A stretch of DNA of 25,623 nt. Origin: CAXXOK01 sp035353235 (GTDB lineage Bacteria > Bacillota > Clostridia > Christensenellales > Aristaeellaceae). Position numbers and translations under genes: made by a program. The notes under the pieces were generated by a model. The model made no database searches and was not told the origin of the DNA. It was given only the letters and a program-made list of their open reading frames with translations. The DNA lies in contig DAOPZG010000024.1 in assembly GCA_035353235.1 (NCBI GenBank), forward strand, positions 1 to 25,623, written 5' to 3'. Positions 23,093-25,623 of this stretch are shown here, one piece after another. How positions within the stretch are numbered: position 1 is the first letter of the stretch; each line of letters starts with the position of its first letter.

Positions 23093-24565
23093 ATGCAGAA
23101 CTCTCAAGACCTAACCAAGGTGCAGGCGCTTCGCGACGCCCTGAACACGGGTGATGAGAAACGCATCAAGGCGCAGCGTGACGCAGGCAAGCTGACCGCG
23201 CGCGAGCGTATCGAGAAGCTCGTGGATAACGGCAGTTTCGTGGAGACGTATGCGCTCGTCAGTGAAAACGGGGGAGCGGCAGGCGTCGTGACCGGATACG
23301 CAACGATCCAGAATCGCCCGGTTTACCTGTTCGCCCAGGATTTCACGGTACACGGCGGCGCAATGGGGAAACTTCAGGCGCAAAAGATTAACAAAACGCT
23401 GGACCTTGCCCTTAAAACCGGCGCGCCCGTGCTGGCCCTTTGCGACAGCGCCGGTGTGCGCGTGGATGAGGGCGCGGAAGCGATGAACGCCTATGCGGAA
23501 ATTTACCGCAACATGGCCCGCCTGAGCGGCGTATGCCCGATGGTCGCGGTCGTGCTCGGTCCCTGCATCGGCGGCGCGGCGCTGATCGCCCAGCTGGCGG
23601 ATGTGAGCATCATGGCGAAGAAAGTTTCTTCCATGATGGTGTTCGGCCCGCAGGTGCTGGCGGCGATGAACGGTGTGGACGTGAAGATCGACGCACTGGG
23701 CGGCGCGGAGATGATGGCCAAGCAGGGCGGATGCTCGCTGGTGGCCGCGGACGAAGCCGAAGCACTGGAGTTGGCGGTGAAAACCCTTTCGCTGCTGCCC
23801 GGCTGCAATGCGGAAGACGCCGAACTGGTGGACGGCGACGATATGAACCGGCTGCTTTCCGCTGTGGAGGCCGACAAGGCGTCCGCGGTGCTTGCGGACC
23901 TGTTTGACGCCGGCACGATGCTGGAACTGAAAGCCGCTTACGAAACCGGCGTGCACACGGCCATGGGCCGCATCGCGGGCCACTCCGTAGGCGTTGTCGC
24001 CACCGAAGCGGGCTATCTGACCGCCGGTGCGCTGCAGAAAGCCGCGCGTTTCGTGCACTTTATGGATTGCTTCAACCTGCCCGTGGTGAGCATGCTCAAC
24101 ACCAGCGGGGTGAAGATCGACAAGCTGGACAACCAGAGCTGGCTGATGAACGCGCAGAGCCAGCTGCTGTACGCCTACGCGACCGCGACCGTACCCAAGC
24201 TGTGCGTGGTCACCGGCAGCGCTGTCGGCCAGGCTTATGTAGCCATGGGCGGCAAGGCGAACGCGGACGTTACCTATGCCTGGCCCGGCGCGATCATCAG
24301 CGCCCTAACGCCGGAAGCCGCCGTGGCGGTGCTGTACGGCGACGAAGTGAAGGCCGACAAGGGCACGCCCGACGAAGCGCGCGCGAAATACGCCGCGAAA
24401 TATGTTGAGGAAGTTGCCGGCGCGCTGAAGGCTGCCGAAGCGGGCCTGGTGGACGACGTGATCGATCCCGCCCAGACGCGCAAGCTGCTGGCCGCCGCGC
24501 TGGAAATGCTGTTCAGCAAACGCGACAGCAACCCGGCCAAGAAACACGGCAACATGCCCCTGTAA
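23093..24565 (+). CDS. Biotin-dependent acyl-CoA carboxyltransferase/decarboxylase alpha subunit (MmdA-like)
   Basis: A 490-aa crotonase-fold carboxyltransferase. In decarboxylase complexes this subunit moves CO2 from an acyl-CoA such as methylmalonyl- or glutaconyl-CoA to carrier-bound biotin. LTARERIEKLVDNGSFVE, VVTGYATI, FAQDFTVHGGAMG and VVLGPCIGGAALIAQLADV mark the N half; the C half has AGALQKAARFVHFMDCFNLP, LLYAYATATVPK and TYAWPGAIISALTPEAAVAV. Several usual signatures differ: SGGARIQEG reads SAGVRVDEG (119-127), and the PGFLPG..QE loop is replaced by NTSGVKIDKLDNQSW. The substrate is therefore uncertain. AAGGAG lies 7 nt before ATG 23093. The following genes identify the sodium-pump decarboxylase type of complex. 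Confidence 0.9.
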   Translation: MQNSQDLTKVQALRDALNTGDEKRIKAQRDAGKLTARERIEKLVDNGSFVETYALVSENGGAAGVVTGYATIQNRPVYLFAQDFTVHGGAMGKLQAQKINKTLDLALKTGAPVLALCDSAGVRVDEGAEAMNAYAEIYRNMARLSGVCPMVAVVLGPCIGGAALIAQLADVSIMAKKVSSMMVFGPQVLAAMNGVDVKIDALGGAEMMAKQGGCSLVAADEAEALELAVKTLSLLPGCNAEDAELVDGDDMNRLLSAVEADKASAVLADLFDAGTMLELKAAYETGVHTAMGRIAGHSVGVVATEAGYLTAGALQKAARFVHFMDCFNLPVVSMLNTSGVKIDKLDNQSWLMNAQSQLLYAYATATVPKLCVVTGSAVGQAYVAMGGKANADVTYAWPGAIISALTPEAAVAVLYGDEVKADKGTPDEARAKYAAKYVEEVAGALKAAEAGLVDDVIDPAQTRKLLAAALEMLFSKRDSNPAKKHGNMPL

Positions 24566-24586
24566 AGCGCGAAAGGAAGATAAGCG

Positions 24587-24940
24587 ATGAACTCATTGGT
24601 ATTTGGCCTTTCCGTTACAGCCATAGGTCTTGTGGTCGTGTTTGCAGGTTTAACTCTGCTGATCGGCTTTATCAAACTGCTCTCCCTCATCTCAGACGGA
24701 AAGAAATCGAAAAAAGCCCCTGAACAAGCGGAAGACATTGCGGAACAGGAACTTGAAGTATATCCCGCTGAAGATGTTGAGCCGGGGATTACGCCGGAAA
24801 CAGTCGCGGCCATCACCGCCGCCATCGCGGCGATCTGGCAGGGCGATACCGGATTTGTTGTTCGCCGGGTTCGCCGGGTACACAACGCGGCCGCGTGGAA
24901 TCTCGCTGGTCGTGAGGATCAGGTCTACAGCCGTATGTAA
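24587..24940 (+). CDS. OadG/MmdD-like small membrane subunit of the decarboxylase
   Basis: A 117-aa protein with one N-terminal membrane helix (about residues 7-29, LSVTAIGLVVVFAGLTLLIG), then a lysine-rich stretch, an acidic linker (about 46-66) and a hydrophobic, then basic, C-terminus including AITAAIAAIWQG. This is the layout of the gamma/delta subunit of sodium-pumping decarboxylases, which holds the carboxyltransferase and beta subunit together at the membrane. AAAGGAAG precedes ATG 24587, 21 nt after the carboxyltransferase stop. Its C-terminus (VVRRVRRVHNAAAWNLAGRE) resembles that of Veillonella-type MmdD. Sequence conservation is low in this family, so the call rests partly on position. 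Confidence 0.82.
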   Translation: MNSLVFGLSVTAIGLVVVFAGLTLLIGFIKLLSLISDGKKSKKAPEQAEDIAEQELEVYPAEDVEPGITPETVAAITAAIAAIWQGDTGFVVRRVRRVHNAAAWNLAGREDQVYSRM

Positions 24941-24991
24941 AGGTTGCCGAACTACGAAAATTTACTATTTTCACAAGGAGGATTCCCCTTT

Positions 24992-25381
24992 ATGCGTCAG
25001 TTTAACATTACTGTCAATGGCATTGCGTATCAGGTTTCTGTTGATGAAGTGGCTGCCGGCGCCGCCGCCCCCGTCGCAGCGCCTGCCCCCGTTTTTGCGG
25101 CCCCTGTGGCTGCGCCTGTTGCGGCACCCGCGCCGGTTGCCAAACCTGCCGCCGCGCCTGTTGCCGGTGGCACCAAAATCAGTTCTCCGATGCCCGGCAC
25201 GATTCTGGATATCAAGTGCAAGGTTGGCGACTCTGTAAAGAAGGGCACCATTCTGCTGATTCTGGAAGCTATGAAGATGGAGAACGAAATTATGTCTCCC
25301 GTTGACGGCACTGTGAAGCAGATTTCCGTTAACAAAGGTGCGTCTGTCAGCAGCGGCGATTTGATGGTTGTGATCGGCTAA
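24992..25381 (+). CDS. Biotin carrier protein of the decarboxylase (MmdC-like)
   Basis: A 129-aa carrier. Residues 1-20 (MRQFNITVNGIAYQVSVDEV) match the usual start of decarboxylase biotin subunits, followed by a flexible Ala-Pro linker (about 22-58) and a biotinyl domain (about 61-129). Lys95 in LEAMKMENEI is the biotin attachment site. The domain's SPMPGTILDIKCKVGD and VSSGDLMVVIG ends are complete. The frame opens upstream, but ATG 24992 is chosen because the family N-terminus begins there and AAGGAGG (24975-24981) lies 10 nt before it. It shuttles CO2 from the carboxyltransferase to the membrane beta subunit. Confidence 0.95.
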   Translation: MRQFNITVNGIAYQVSVDEVAAGAAAPVAAPAPVFAAPVAAPVAAPAPVAKPAAAPVAGGTKISSPMPGTILDIKCKVGDSVKKGTILLILEAMKMENEIMSPVDGTVKQISVNKGASVSSGDLMVVIG

Positions 25382-25428
25382 GTCCGTTATGCTCTGCAAC
25401 AAGATAGAAAAGGAGTGAATGGACGACC

Positions 25429-25623
25429 ATGCAAAGCATCCATATTGGTGAAAGTCTGGTTAAGCTGGCGCAGTCATCCGGTTTTTCAGCGTTGTTCAAC
25501 TCACCGCAAAACCTGATTATGATCGCGGTAGCCTGCCTGTTGATGTATCTGGCAATTGTGAAGAAATACGAACCTCTGCTGCTTCTGCCCATTGCGTTTG
25601 GTATGCTGCTGGCAAACCTGCCG
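25429..25623 (+). CDS. Sodium-ion-translocating decarboxylase beta subunit, N-terminal part (cut by window edge)
   Basis: Sixty-five codons are visible, starting at ATG 25429, with AAAGGAG about 13 nt upstream. They encode a short amphipathic start, then hydrophobic segments (about 29-43 and 49-63) with the pattern MYLAIVKKYEPLLLLPIAFG and then MLLANLP. This matches the first helices of OadB/MmdB/GcdB, the integral membrane subunit that decarboxylates carboxybiotin and exports Na+. Gene order carboxyltransferase, small subunit, biotin carrier, beta is the methylmalonyl-CoA decarboxylase order without a recognisable mmdE. The rest of the gene, including the conserved Asp and Asn residues of the ion path, lies to the right. 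Confidence 0.87.
   Translation, partial: MQSIHIGESLVKLAQSSGFSALFNSPQNLIMIAVACLLMYLAIVKKYEPLLLLPIAFGMLLANLP

Noticed and set aside
1..25623. tRNA, rRNA, CRISPR array, insertion sequence or phage genes
   Set aside because: None was recognised. There are no regularly spaced repeats of 24 nt or more, no transposase or integrase motifs, and no cloverleaf sequences noticed in the gaps.

Overview
The window is GC-rich DNA from a bacterium that is most likely a member of the Clostridia (Firmicutes). The best evidence is the cmk / plsC / ispH-rpsA block, with IspH and ribosomal protein S1 encoded as one chain, which is a clostridial arrangement. A HutP-family protein, a Firmicutes-style 6S RNA, strong AGGAGG ribosome binding sites and a membrane decarboxylase operon fit the same picture. 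The species cannot be named from this sequence. The layout is simple: everything left of about 13.56 kb is on the minus strand, everything right of about 13.83 kb is on the plus strand, and two promoters diverge from the gap between them.

Minus strand, read from 13554 down to 1: polyphosphate kinase (ppk), serine acetyltransferase (cysE), cysteinyl-tRNA synthetase (cysS) and a small membrane-anchored ComEA-like helix-hairpin-helix protein. A tightly overlapping surface-glycan cassette follows: a phosphoglycosyl transferase, an NAD-dependent sugar epimerase and four GT4-type glycosyltransferases, most joined by ATGA or TGATG overlaps. After a 91-nt gap comes a UDP-GlcNAc 2-epimerase (wecB type), then a secreted protein of Ig-like (BIG2) repeats with its own promoter that runs off the left edge. 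No Wzx flippase or Wzy polymerase is visible, so the pathway is incomplete in this window.

Plus strand, 13.7 to 16.6 kb: rfbA and rfbB make dTDP-4-keto-6-deoxyglucose; rfbC and rfbD are absent. A 434-nt gene-free stretch then carries a 6S RNA gene with a consensus promoter and an intrinsic terminator, followed by the promoter and structured leader of a HutP-family gene whose two upstream metal-binding histidines appear to be missing.

Plus strand, 16.7 to 20.2 kb: a Cmk-PlsC fusion and an IspH-S1 fusion lie back to back. The second has an internal Shine-Dalgarno and ATG exactly at the start of the S1 part. A strong hairpin closes the block.

Plus strand, 20.2 to 22.9 kb: purC (SAICAR synthetase), a CapE-type UDP-GlcNAc 4,6-dehydratase/5-epimerase and a GNAT acetyltransferase form one compact operon ending at a terminator. 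From 23.09 kb to the right edge is a biotin-dependent, probably sodium-pumping acyl-CoA decarboxylase operon: carboxyltransferase, OadG/MmdD-like subunit, biotin carrier, and the first 65 codons of the beta subunit.

No tRNA, rRNA, CRISPR array, insertion sequence or phage gene was recognised. Most of the window is core or conserved accessory metabolism. The least ordinary parts are the paired fusions, the HutP leader, the orphan capE next to purC, and the divergent carboxyltransferase.
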